From the NCBI GenBank assembly GCA_965112735.1, contig OZ218962.1:1922001-1986000 (forward strand): 64,000 nucleotides of DNA. The letters are read 5' to 3'. Numbering within the stretch: position 1 is the stretch's first letter; each line of letters starts with the position of its first letter. The position numbers were made by a program, and so were the translations under genes. Shown in pieces: positions 32,861 to 44,943 of this stretch. This stretch comes from Phaeosaccion multiseriatum (taxonomy: Eukaryota > Ochrophyta, other classes). The notes under the pieces were generated by a model. It made no database searches and was not told the origin of the DNA. It saw only the letters and a list, made by a program, of their open reading frames with translations.

Positions 32861-35800
32861 CGGTGGTGTAGGTGGGTGTGGTGGATGGGTGGATGGATGG
32901 CAGTGAATGGTTGTCAGGGGATGGATGGCAGTGGATGGGTTTGAGGGGCGAGGCATAGAGTAAGTGAGTGCTGATGTGGGTGGTTGGATGTTTGCATGTG
33001 TATGCATGTATGTATGTATGTACGGTGTGTGAGAGGCATACGCGCATTCGTATGGCATCGATAAAGTGAGCATCCCCAACTCCTCTCAAGCCCCGTTTGG
33101 GAAGCCTTACTTCATATGGAAGCATATGGGAGCATATGGGAGCATATGGAAGCATATGGAAGCGTATGGAAGCGTATGGAAGCATATGGAAGCATATGGA
33201 AGGGGGTGTGAGGATGCGAACCCCACTTACAACCCCAACCCCACTCTCTCCCATCCCATCCACTGCCATCCCATCCACCCATCCACTGCCATCCCGTCCC
33301 ATCTTATCCTGTCCGAACGATCCGTACGAAAACACACACACCCCTGCTCACCCCCCCCCCCCCCAAACCACACGCACACGCACACACACACACACGCACA
33401 CACAAACACATACCCACACGCACACACCCACCCACAAATACACACACCCACAAACACAAAAACACCCACACACACCCACACACACACCCACCCACACACC
33501 CACACACCCACACACATACACACACATACACACACACCCACACTCACACCCACCCACCCACCCACACACACGCACACACCCACACACACAAACACACACC
33601 CACACCCACCCACACACACACACACACGCCCACACACATACACACATACACCCACACGCACACAACACACGCACACACACACACACACAGGCTCCTGCAT
33701 CAATCTGAAGGTGGCCCCCTCGCTGCAAGAAACCCGGCCTGGCGACGGTGGACTCAGCATCCTCCATGGCCTTGACCTACGAGGAGGAGGGGGTGGTGGT
33801 GGAGGGGGCGGGGGAGGTGGAGGACTCACAGATGACAGAGACAGCAAAGAGCATACCATCAACACGCTGGGGGTGGTGGCGGTGCAGCGTGAGTGGGTGA
33901 GCGGGCTGGATGGCAGTCGATGGTTCAAGGAGCTTCAGGCGGCCCTGCTGCGCTCGCTTGTGTTCGCACACAACGCCGTGTATCGCTTAGGACTGGGCCA
34001 TAGGCCTCTCATGGTCAAGGCCAAACAACTCCGGGTAGGGGCATATGGGCGTACTGGCACGCGCACGCGCACGCACACGCACACACACACACACACACGC
34101 AGACTGACACAGACACACGCACACACACACACGCACACACACACACACGCACACACACACACAGACACACGCACACACAGACACACGCACACACCCACCC
34201 ACATACAACACACACACACACACACACACATACAACACACACGAACACACACTTGACTCCCTCACCTCTCCTCCCCTCCCCTCCCCTCCCCTCCCCACCC
34301 CAGGTGTTCGATGTGGAATACGCTGCCCGTGTTGATCTATGCTCCAGGCACGCCGTCCTTAACTTCGACGACGTCGCGGAAACCGAGGTCATCACAGATG
34401 GCGGTGGAGGAGGACAATTCACACTCAACCTCGCCTCTGTAACCGTCGCCAGTGAGATGAAGGCGTGGCTGCTGCGCTGGCATGATAGTCTCGTTCGATT
34501 CGCACAGGAGGTACGTTAACACCACCGTTGCGAAACGCTAACATTACGCTACGTTAGGTTAGATTATGACATAGTTATACTCTCACTATCCATTGATCTC
34601 AAGGTACGCACTGTATTCTTCCCTCTCTCGTCCTTCCTCTCCTTGCCTCTCTATCTCTCTCTCTTTGCCTATGCCCCTCCCTCACCCCCTCCCCTCCCTC
34701 TCTCTTTTCTCCGCCCCCCCCCTTCTCCCTCATCCTCCTCATCCTCTCCCTCCCTCCCTCCCTCCCTCCCTCCCTCCCTCCCTCCCTCCCTCCCTCCCTC
34801 CCTCCCTCCCTCCCTCCCTCCCTCCCTCCCTCCCTCCCTCCCTCCCTCCCTCCCTCCCTCCCTCCCTCCCTCCCTCCCTCCCTCCCTCCCTCCCTCCCTC
34901 CCTCCCTCCCTCCCTCCCTCCCTCCCTCCCTCCCTCCCTCCCTCCCTCCCTCCCTCCCTCCCTCCCTCCCTCCCTCCCTCCCTCCCTCCCTCCCTCCCTC
35001 CCTCCCTCCCTCCCTCCCTCCCTCCCTCCCTCCCTCCCTCCCTCCCTCCCTCCCTCCCTCCCTCCCTCCCTCCCTCCCTCCCTCCCTCCCTCCCTCCCTC
35101 CCTCCCTCCCTCCCTCCCTCCCTCCCTCCCTCCCTCCCTCCCTCCCTCCCTCCCTCCCTCCCTCCCTCCCTCCCTCCCTCCCTCCCTCCCTCCCTCCCTC
35201 CCTCCCTCCCTCCCTCCCTCCCTCCCTCCCTCCCTCCCTCCCTCCCTCCCTCCCTCCCTCCCTCCCTCCCTCCCTCCCTCCCTCCCTCCCTCCCTCCCTC
35301 CCTCCCTCCCTCCCTCCCTCCCTCCCTCCCTCCCTCCCTCCCTCCCTCCCTCCCTCCCTCCCTCCCTCCCTCCCTCCCTCCCTCCCTCCCTCCCTCCCTC
35401 CCTCCCTCCCTCCCTCCCTCCCTTCCTCCCTCCCTCCCTCCCTCCTACTCAGGTCACTGGCATGACCACGTACTCTCCCCAACGCCTCTTCTCTGTGCAC
35501 ACAAACGCCTTGGCCGCGTACCTCCTGCACTACCCGGCGGAGTCCCTCGTCAAGCTCAAGGTCTGTAACGGTATTGTAACGGCCACATATCTGCCCTTGT
35601 GTCGCTCACTCGCTCACTCACTCACTCACTCACTCACTCACTCACTCACTCACTCACTCACTCACTCACTCGCTCACTCACTCACTCACTCACTCACTCA
35701 CTCACTCACTCACTCACTCACTCACTCACTCACTCACTCACTCACTCACTCACTCACTCACTCACTCACTCACTCACTCACTTGCTCACTCACTCACTCA

Positions 35801-37286
35801 CTCACTCACTCACTCACTCACTCACTCACTCATTCACTCCCTCCTCACAAACTGTTCTGCTCTCCCTGCTCTGCCCATACACCCGCTCAGGCCATCGGTC
35901 CAATCATGTTTGTGAATGCATGTGACGCGTTTGCGGCCGTGCTCCGGAGAGCGGGGGTGGTGCTCACCACTGGCGACGACGTGGGCCTCGACAGATTCGG
36001 CGAGAAGGTGCAGTTTCTGGTCAAGCTAGAGAGAGACTTCCACTTGCTAGATGCCGAGGTGAGGCGCATTTCCTCCCTACAGAGGCTGCTTCAACACATG
36101 GGAGCCTTCAAAGAGCCTTCGCGACCTCCTCGACCGTCCCGACCGGGCACAACAGCAGCGGCAGGAGCATCAGGAGGAGCAGGTGCGCGGGGAGATGTTG
36201 GTGATATGGCACACGCAGGAAGAGAGAGCTCTGGGGCCTCTAGTGGGGGCGGAAGTGCTGCTGTATCACCAACTGCTGCAGGTGGAGACATTTTGCATAG
36301 TGCCTCCGCTTCGGTACTGGGCAGTGGGAGGATGAGTGCTCTAGACGCTGCCACCCACTTGTCTATGGGGGGAGCCTCGGCTGCACTGGTCAGGGGGGTG
36401 CTTTTGGGCCCTACTCATGCTTCCAACAAGAAGAAGAGGAAGAAGGAGGGGGTTGGTAAGAAGGCGAAGGAGGGTAGTAAGACTGCTACTGCTTCTGGAG
36501 GAGGAGGAGGTGGAGGAGGAGGAGGAGGAGGAGGAGGAGGAGGGGGAGGGGGAGAGGAGGAGAGGGGAGGGTCAGCAGCAGAGATGAAGGGGGGACACAG
36601 GATGGCGTGGGGGGGTGGTGTGCTGGCATCAGGAGGGGGTGCAGGGGGAAGTGGGATAGATGTAGACTTGCCTGGCTCTGAGGAAAAGGAGGGGGAGGAG
36701 GAGGAGGACGACGACGATCACGAGGAGGAGGAGGAAGAAGAAGAGGAGGAGGAGGAGGAGTTTGGGGAGGAGGAGGTGGGGGAGGGAGACGACGAGGCCT
36801 GCGTTCGAAACCTCTTGATCGAGCATAGGAAGTTGCGGCAGACGGTGACGGACGTCCACAAGAGTTGGTCCACCAAAGGTCGCCATTTGTATAACCTCAT
36901 CAAGACGGAGCTGGGGCGGCTCACAAATGACTTGGAGATTGTGGATGCCAACTTGACCAAGAAGGAAATGAAGGATCCGCACACGGACCCGGAGGAGATT
37001 TGCACTCTGTTGCGGCGCTATGAAGACCGGATGCATGACATGAAGGTGATGGATGGCAGTTGATGGGAGGGAAGCGAGGGAGAGGGCAGTGGACGGGGGA
37101 AGGGAGGGATGGAAGTGGATGGTCAAGGCACTGTAAGTATGACATGAAGGTGGAGATAGAGACATGTATCACACATGGCAAACCTTCGCCGCCTGACCAC
37201 TGCGACTGTATCACCAAGTGCTTCCCCTGCCTTAACGCAAGAAACAACCATACCTCCTACACACACACACACATGTACACACATGT

Positions 37287-37317
<31 letters not shown>

Positions 37318-40300
37318 CACACATGTACACACACACCAGCAAACATTCGGCCGCTGCCTGCGCATGAAGAGCCTTCTCGGGGCGGCAATCTTCCGAGAGG
37401 GCGGTCACGGGCACCCAGGAGGAGAGAGAGTCACGAGCGCAGCCGGCCTCAAGGACGACAAAGTGAGCTCCAACCTCGACCGTGTGAGGTGTACGCTGAG
37501 GCTGCAGCAGGTGCTGTGGGAGCCGCTGAGAGAGGCCCACGCGATGGAGAGAGATTGGCACGGCACTGCGCTTTTCAGGCTCAATACAGCGCGCATGGAG
37601 GTGAGAGAGGGAGGGAGGGAGGGAGGGAGGGAGGGAGGGAAGGAGGGAGGGAGGGAGGGAGGGAGGGAAGGAGTCTTGTGTCTTGTGTCGTTTGTCTCGT
37701 CTCTTGTCTTGATTTATATATATATTATATACTAAAACAACATTCCCTCTTCTCCTCCCTCTCCTCCCCCTCGAAGGACCTCTCCTTTCGTGTCCGTACG
37801 CCATCTGTGATGTATGTATGACTAACCTCCTAACTCACCCAACATTTCGCCATCTGTGACCTTGTGATTTCCTGACTGAACCACCAACAGGCTCGGCTCG
37901 GGGAGGGACTCAAAATGCTCAGAGAAGCTCTTCGTGCCAACAGTGCCAGTGACGTCGTGCAGTTCTGCCGTTACAAAATGTCGAGCTGCAGCATCGAGCT
38001 CGACTTGGTCAAGCACCTTCATAACAAGGATCTCACGCCATCGTACTGGGCTCGCATCGAAGCCGCCATGCCCGCCATCTGTGAAAAAGTCGTGCCCGTC
38101 TATGACAGGGTAAGTAAGTCAGTTGTGTTTCTCCTCCTCCTCCTCCTCCTCCTCCTCCTCCTCCTCCTCCTCCTCCTCCTCCTCCTCCTCCTCCTCCTCC
38201 TCCTCCTCCTCCTCCTCCTCCTCCTCCTCCTCCTCCTCCTCCTCCTCCTCCTCCTCCTCCTCCTCCTCCTCCTCCTCCTCCTCCTCCTCCTCCTCCTCCT
38301 CCTCCTCCTCCTCCTCCTCCTCCTCCTCCTCCTCCTCCTCCTCCTCCTCCTCCTCCTCCTCCTCCTCCTCCTCCGCCTCCCCTTCCTCTTTCTACTTACT
38401 CTTCTGTATCACCAACTGCTTGGCTGCCTGCTGCTCTTGATACCCACGAGCAGATACCCACGGCTGAGATGGCCTTGGCCTTGGGAAGTCGGGACGGCAA
38501 GGGAGGCAGAAGGTTTGACTTTGAGCGTCATAACCGTCCACCAGCAGTTGGTGATATAGCTGGTGATGCAGTTGGTGATACATCAGCAGCAGCAACAGCG
38601 GTGATGGCGGCTGCAGGAGGAGAAGGAGGAACAGCTGCAGAAGGTGAAGTAGGAAGCAAAGCAGAGGACGACGAGAGGGGCAGGGGAGCCCCAGATGCCT
38701 CCTCCAACCAACCAGAGCAGCTAGTCGTACAACAACAACAACAACAGCAGCAGCAGCAACAACAACAACAACAAGGGGAGGCGCCAGCAGCAGTATCGAG
38801 CAGCAGTGCACCCCCCACCCTCATCCCCCCTGAGACAGGTCCTGCGTCACCCGTGCCCGTTGCTACTACCGTGTCTGCCCCACTCGGAGCTGATACGCCC
38901 CCCGGGGTTGGTGTCGTCGGTGTGGGTGCAGCGGTGCCAAAGGGTCGAAGCTATCGTCTTGAGGAGGCGGAGAGGGAAGCCCTCTCTCTCGAGCTGCCCA
39001 TGGGGGTGGCGTGGGGAGGGGTGCCGCTTCGAGCGCTGCTGGAGAACGGCCTTACACGCAGCAAAGACGTTATTCGCAAGGTGAGAGGGTAATTTCGTAC
39101 GCCAGTTGTGAGTGGTGGGTCGTTGGATCCGTGCGTGGGTGCATTGGTGGGTATGTGGGTGTGGGTGGGTGGGTGTGGGTGTGTAAAGGGATGTGTGCCC
39201 GGGTGGATGTGGTTGAGTAGGTGCAGGAGGGTATCCCTCTCCTTCCTTGCCCCAACCATGCCTTTCTCCCTTCTCCCTCCCTCCCTCCTTCCCTCCCTCC
39301 CTCCCTCCTCCCTCCCTCCCTCCCTCCCTCCCTCCCTCCCTCCCTCCCTCCCTCCCTCCCTCCCTCCCTCCCTCCCTCCCTCCCTCCCTCCCTCCCTTCC
39401 TCCCTACTTGCCCCTATATATACACCTCCATTCAACCAATCCTCCCTACTCCTGTCCGGCTGTAACACCAACCGGTCAAGGTGTCCATCGAAGCAACAAG
39501 CAGCGCTGTCCTCGTGCGCACCCTCAAGAGTCTCGAGGACGCGTGGGGAGGGGTGACGACTGCCCAGGGTGCGGCGGGGGGGCTTCTGAAGATGGGGTGG
39601 CGTGTGGAGGAGAAGGATGCCATCGCTCTCTCGCTGGTGGCCGAGGCTACACCGAGCAAGTGAGTCAGTCGGAAGGAGAGAGGGAGGGAGGAAGGGGAGC
39701 GACAATGTCATACTAGCAACCCACACACCCACACAACCACGCACCCACACCCCCCCAACCACCCACCCGTCCAGTACCCCATCCCCCCTCCCCCCCCCCC
39801 AATAAAGACCACCACACTCCCAATCCACTGCCATATCCCCCCTCTCATCCGATCCATCCACTGCCATATCCCCCCTCTCATCCGATCCATCCACTGCCAC
39901 CCCCACCCCCTCCCCCCATCCACTGCCATCCCAGCTCGGCGGAGAAAGCTCTAGAGAAGGCTCTGGAGGCCCAGCGGTACATCAACTTTTCGAGCACTGT
40001 AACGCTCAACAACGGCACTGGCACTGGCACTGGCACTGGCACTGGCAACGGTAACGGCGGTGGTGGTGGTGGTGGTAGCTCCTCAAGCTCGAGCAGCAGC
40101 ACCACCACCATGACACTGAACGGTGCCTCTTCCTACGTTAGGCTCTTGTCCAATGGAGAGGCACTGCTGAGAAGGCTGGAGCATAGCCAGGTATATGGGC
40201 GTGTGCGTAGGGCAGGGCAGGGCATGTTAGAGGCATGTAGGCATAGAAAATTCGAGGCATGTAGGCATGAACATAGAGGCATGTAGGCATGAAAATAGAG

Positions 40301-43300
40301 GCATGTAGTAGGCATGAAAATAGAGGCATGTAGGCATGACAATAGAGGCATGTAGTAGGCATGAAAATAAAGGCATGTAGGCATGAACATAGAGGCATGT
40401 AGGCATGAAAATAGAGGCATGTAGTAGGCATGAAAATAGAGGCATGTAGGCATGAAAATAGAGGCATGAAGTAGGCATGAAAATAGAGGCATGAAGTAGG
40501 CATGAAAATAGAGGCATGTAGGCATGAAAATAGAGGCACGTAGGCATGAAAAAATAGAGGCATGTAATTTCCCATGTGAGGGCATATGGGCAGGCAGGAA
40601 GGGCAAATTCGAAGGTGGAGGTGATGGCAGTGGATGGGAGGGTGGGGAAGGGGCTGACTGACTAACTGACTGACTGACTGACTGACTCACTGACTCCTCA
40701 TATGCCTCCATTTTATAAAACTCAAACTGAAACTCTTCCCCCCTCTCTTGGTCTTATCCTCGTGGCAGGTGGCCATCACTGCCGTGGTCAACGCGCCGGA
40801 GAGACTGCTGAGGGCCGTCAACATTCACAGACAGGCCCAGGACTGGCAGGTCAGTCCACTTAATTAATAGTCCAGGGGTGGGAGGGGGTGGGTGGGAGAA
40901 GTATGTCAATGGGTCGGCGAGTATAGTATGGCAGTAAGCGGGCTGATGCGGATGTCGTAAGTCAATGGTTGGGTTGGTGCGGGTGGGTGCGTGGGTGGGT
41001 GAGTGGGTGGATGCGTAGGTGGATGGGTGAGTGGCTTGTGCCTTCCTTCTCTACGCCGCTATCCAACGCTCCTCCCCCTCCCCGGGTCTCCCCCTCCCCC
41101 ATCCACTGCCATCCCCCCTTCATCCACTACCATCCACTGCCATCTACTGCCACCCCGTCTACTGTCATCCACTGCCATCCACTGCCATCCCCTCCCTCCC
41201 CCCTCGGACGGGTCAGGCCCGGCTGGAGTGGCTAGAAGCACTGCTGATGCAATGGTTGGCGGTGCAGCAGCTGTGGATGAGGGTCATGCCGGTGTTTATG
41301 AGCACTGAGGTAGCGAGGCACATTACTTCAGACTACAGGCGGTTTCAGGTAGGTTTTGGAAGGGCAAGGGGAGGGAGCAGGAGGGAAGGGAAGAGGAGGG
41401 GGAGGGGACGGGAGGGTGAGGGATGGGAGGAGAGGGAGGGGAGGGGAAGGGAGGGGAAGGGAGGGGGGGATGGGAGGTGAGGTGAGGGGAGGAGAGGAGA
41501 GGGGAGGGGAGGGGAGGGGAGGGAGGGGAGATCATGATATACGCAGGGCAACCAACCTTCTAAACACGACAACGTCGCGCACGCAAACACACACACAAAC
41601 ACGCACACACACACACACACACACGCACACACACACGCACACCACACGGCCTCACTCAGTCTCTCACAACTGCCATATCACCTACCCACCCACCCCTGTA
41701 TCACCAACAGGAGGTGAGCCGCCGCTTCAAGGACATGCTCAATGACCTTGATGCAGGGGGTGCTTCCCTCGTGACCATGCATCGAGCTCAACTCGACGGG
41801 TCCCAAAGCCTGTTGCCCAAGGCTGTGAAGCTCCGTCGCGATTTGGAGAGCGTGATTCGGGCCGTGCAGCGGTGGCTGGGCAGCAAGCGATCCCTGTGTC
41901 CGAGGCTGTTCGCCTTGTCTTCCCATGACATGTTTCGCTTGTTTCGTGACTGGACGACCCTGCATGTGCAAACGGGGAGAGCAGTGGGGGGTACGAATGA
42001 GCGAGTGGCCAAGATGTTTAAAGGTATGTGGTGAGGAGAGGGGATGGGGAAGGGGAAGGGAGGGGCGGGGAGGGGAGGGGAGGGGAGGCGCAAACCTCTC
42101 TTAACTGCCATCCTCTGCCCTCGCTCGCGGCCATCCGTTGCCATCCCCCCCCCCATTGCCATGCTGTCCATACGCTGCCATCCACTGCCATCCCCTTATT
42201 GCCATCCACTGCCATCCTCCTCCTCCTCCTCCTTCTCCTCTCCTCTCCGCTGCAGGGGTGGGGGAGGTCCTTTGGTGCCCCATCTCCGACGACGAACAGC
42301 TCCCCGAGGGGGGCAGAGAGGCCGCAGCAGCCGCTCCAGCAGTTAGTGATACAGGGGCAGCGGGAGGAGGAGGAGGAGGAGGAGGAGGAGGGGGCCCTCC
42401 GCCGATGCAGTGGACTTATGGTGTCGTGAGCGGAGGTGGAGGGTGAGTTGGGAGGGTGAGGGGGAGGGGGGGGGTGAGGGAGTGAGTGAGTGGGTGAGTG
42501 AGTGAGTGAGGGAGTGAGGGAGTGAGGGAGTGAGGGAGTGAGGGAGTGAGTGAGGGAGTGAATGAGTGAGTGAGTGTGTGAGTGTGTGAGTGAGGGAGTG
42601 AGGGAGTGAGGGAGTGAGGGAGTGAGGGAGTGGGTGAGTGAGGGAGTGAGTGAGGGAGTGAGTGAGTGAATGAGTGAGTGAGGGAGGGTATAAGGGAGGA
42701 AGGGAGGGAGGGAGCAGACTTTTGTCTCCTTTCTCCTCATCTCTTGATCGTGAGTAGCCTTGCAGTGTCCTATGCACTGGCCTCAATACCTTTCTACCCA
42801 CCCACCTACCCACCCACCTACCCACCCACCCACCTACCCACCCACCCACTCACCCACCCACCCACCTACCCACCCACCTACCCACCCACCCACTCACCCA
42901 CCCACTCACCCACCCACCCATCCACCCACTCACCCACCCACCCACCCACCCCACCCACCCCACCCATGCCGCCCACGCAGCTACGAGCGGCTGCTCTTCC
43001 CGGAGGAGAGTCAAATGACCACCCCCCCAACCCTGGAGGCGTGGGTCAGTAACCTCGAGAGAGGCCTCGCGTGCCGACTCATGCTGGACCTCCACACGGC
43101 GGTGGAGGAGATCGAGGCCAAAGAAGGCGCTCTCGCCATTCTCGTGACTTCGCAAGGGGCGGCGATGCAGGGAGGCGGGGTGATGGGTACACTGCTGGCG
43201 GCAGAGATGCGTGCCAAGTAAGTGCGGCAGTTGGTGATACGTGTGTGAAGTGGAAGGAGGAGGAGAAGGGCGGGCCTAGGAGGGGTGGGACTTGAAGCGT

Positions 43301-44900
43301 TGCGTTGGTTACACTTTTGTGTGTCACATCCACACCCACGGCCATGTACCTTCATCCTCACCCACATCCACCCACAAACACACACACACACACAACCACC
43401 CACCACTCACAGAGCGGAGAAGCGAGCGGACGCAGCCGGAGCAGGAGCCGACAGTGACAACGCCTCTGTGTCCAGCAAGGCCAGCGCGGCATCGGGCAAG
43501 CAGGGAGTGTAAGTTCAACTTGAAACTGTGGAACTGTCGTACTTCAAAGTACTACGATAACTGTACCCTTTGTCACGATGTTCCTTCCTTCCTTCCTTCC
43601 TTACTGTCTTGTATTGTTTCCTAACACTTGCATTGAACATCTCTATATATATACATCTCTATGCTATATGTACATTAAACGTATGAAGTCCTTGAATGGT
43701 TTCCAATAAACTCAACAAACAGGATGATGGCGACTCTGATGGGGCCGGAAGGAGATAAGACCTTCGGCAAGACCAAGGCCTGTCTGCAGGCAGAGCTCCT
43801 CGGGCATCAGGTACGGCACTGGATGGCAGGGGATGGCAACGGATGGTAGTGGATCGTAGTGGATGGCAGTGGACGGTAGTTGATCGCACATGGGACAGCG
43901 GATGGCAACGGATGGAAGGGCTGTATGGCAGTGGATGGGAAGGAGGGGGGTGGGGTATGGCAGTGGATGGAAAGGCGGGGTGGAAGGAGGAGCAGGCTCC
44001 GGTTTTAGAGCCCGTGCCCACGCCCCGTATGCCAGTATGCCCATATGCCCGTGTACCCATATGCCTGCCCGTATGCCTGCCCATACGCCCGTATACTCAC
44101 ATGCCTGCCCATATGTCCGTATACCCATATGCCTGCCCATATGCCCGTATGCCCATATGCCTGCCCATATGCCCATATGCCCGTATGCCCGTATGCCCAC
44201 ATGCCTCTGCCCATATGCCTGCCCATACGTCCGTATGCCCATATGCCTGTATGCCTGCCCATATGCCTGTATGCCTGCCCATATGTCCGTATGCCCATAT
44301 GCCTGCCCATATACCGGCACACAGATCGCCTTCACGCGGCAGCTAGAAAACGCTTTGGATCTCGTGCGGGAGCTGGACAACAGAAACAGGGCAGCGGCAG
44401 CGGCAGCAGCGGCAGCAATGGGGGCCCACACACGCGCCCACGGAAGGATGAGATCTGTGAACAGCAACAATCGGGCCTCCTTGGGCAGGGGCGGGTCCCA
44501 GGGGGCGCAGAGGGTAGGGTTCCAGGGGAGCGAAGGAGGAGGAGGCGGCGGAGGAGGAGGAGGAGAAGAGGAAGAACCGCCTCTGTTGCCGCTGGACATT
44601 GCGGCTCGGAGCACAACAATGGTACAGATATGGGCGCTAGAGTCGTCGCTGGACTCGACAGATGCGCGCAAGGGGAGGCTGCTGAGGTATGGGGCGCTGT
44701 CGACATTGGCACTTCACTACAGGGATGTCGCGACCAGTCTGAGGTAGGCTGTGTGTGGGTTTTGTTCCTGTCGATCAGTCAGTCAGTCAGTCAGTCAGTC
44801 AGTCACTCAGTGCCTGGTGTCAGTCACTCAGTTACTCATTCACTCCCTCACTCAAACAAACACCCCCCCCCTCTCCCTTCACCTCTCTCTCTCTCCCTCC

Positions 44901-44943
<43 letters not shown>

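Larger units (their letters stand above)
31783..36790 (+). other. Dynein tail, middle part (exons 10-14, first part)
   Basis: Exons 31783-32762, 33691-34034, 34304-34510, 35453-35560, and 35891-37045 (which also enters the linker). Ordered stretches that look like helical tail include [69 protein letters not shown] and [19 protein letters not shown]. They are interrupted by poly-Gly, Asp and Glu inserts. The dispersed motif appears in exon 14 in both orientations (36195 sense, 36257 antisense). Confidence 0.75.
36791..44324 (+). other. Dynein linker region (exons 14 end to 26)
   Basis: Exons: end of 35891-37045, then 37340-37600, 37891-38109, 38454-39080, 39481-39659, 39935-40190, 40769-40849, 41217-41348, 41711-42023, 42256-42442, 42981-43217, 43413-43508, 43723-43810. 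Linker (DHC_N2) landmarks in order: [10 protein letters not shown] (usual RHW block); [17 protein letters not shown] then [20 protein letters not shown] (usual A-x-E-x-xLexxLxxmexxW); [19 protein letters not shown] (usual W-x-xLe); and [19 protein letters not shown] at 41864-41920 (usual YLExKRxxFPRFFFLS, the most diagnostic match). Low-complexity inserts occur in exon 38454-39080 (Ala, Gln) and 39935-40190 (GTGT, Ser). The linker normally swings to give the power stroke. Confidence 0.88.

Noticed and set aside
34593-35465. Long open frames made of SLPP, and the similar GREG, THSL, SVSQ, poly-Pro, Leu, Ser, Gly and Arg frames elsewhere
   Set aside because: They are simple repeats open in several frames, lie in introns of the dynein or ankyrin gene, and have no conserved sequence.
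40225-40565. CRISPR-like array
   Set aside because: Units are head-to-tail minisatellite copies without unique spacers, in an intron of a eukaryotic gene.
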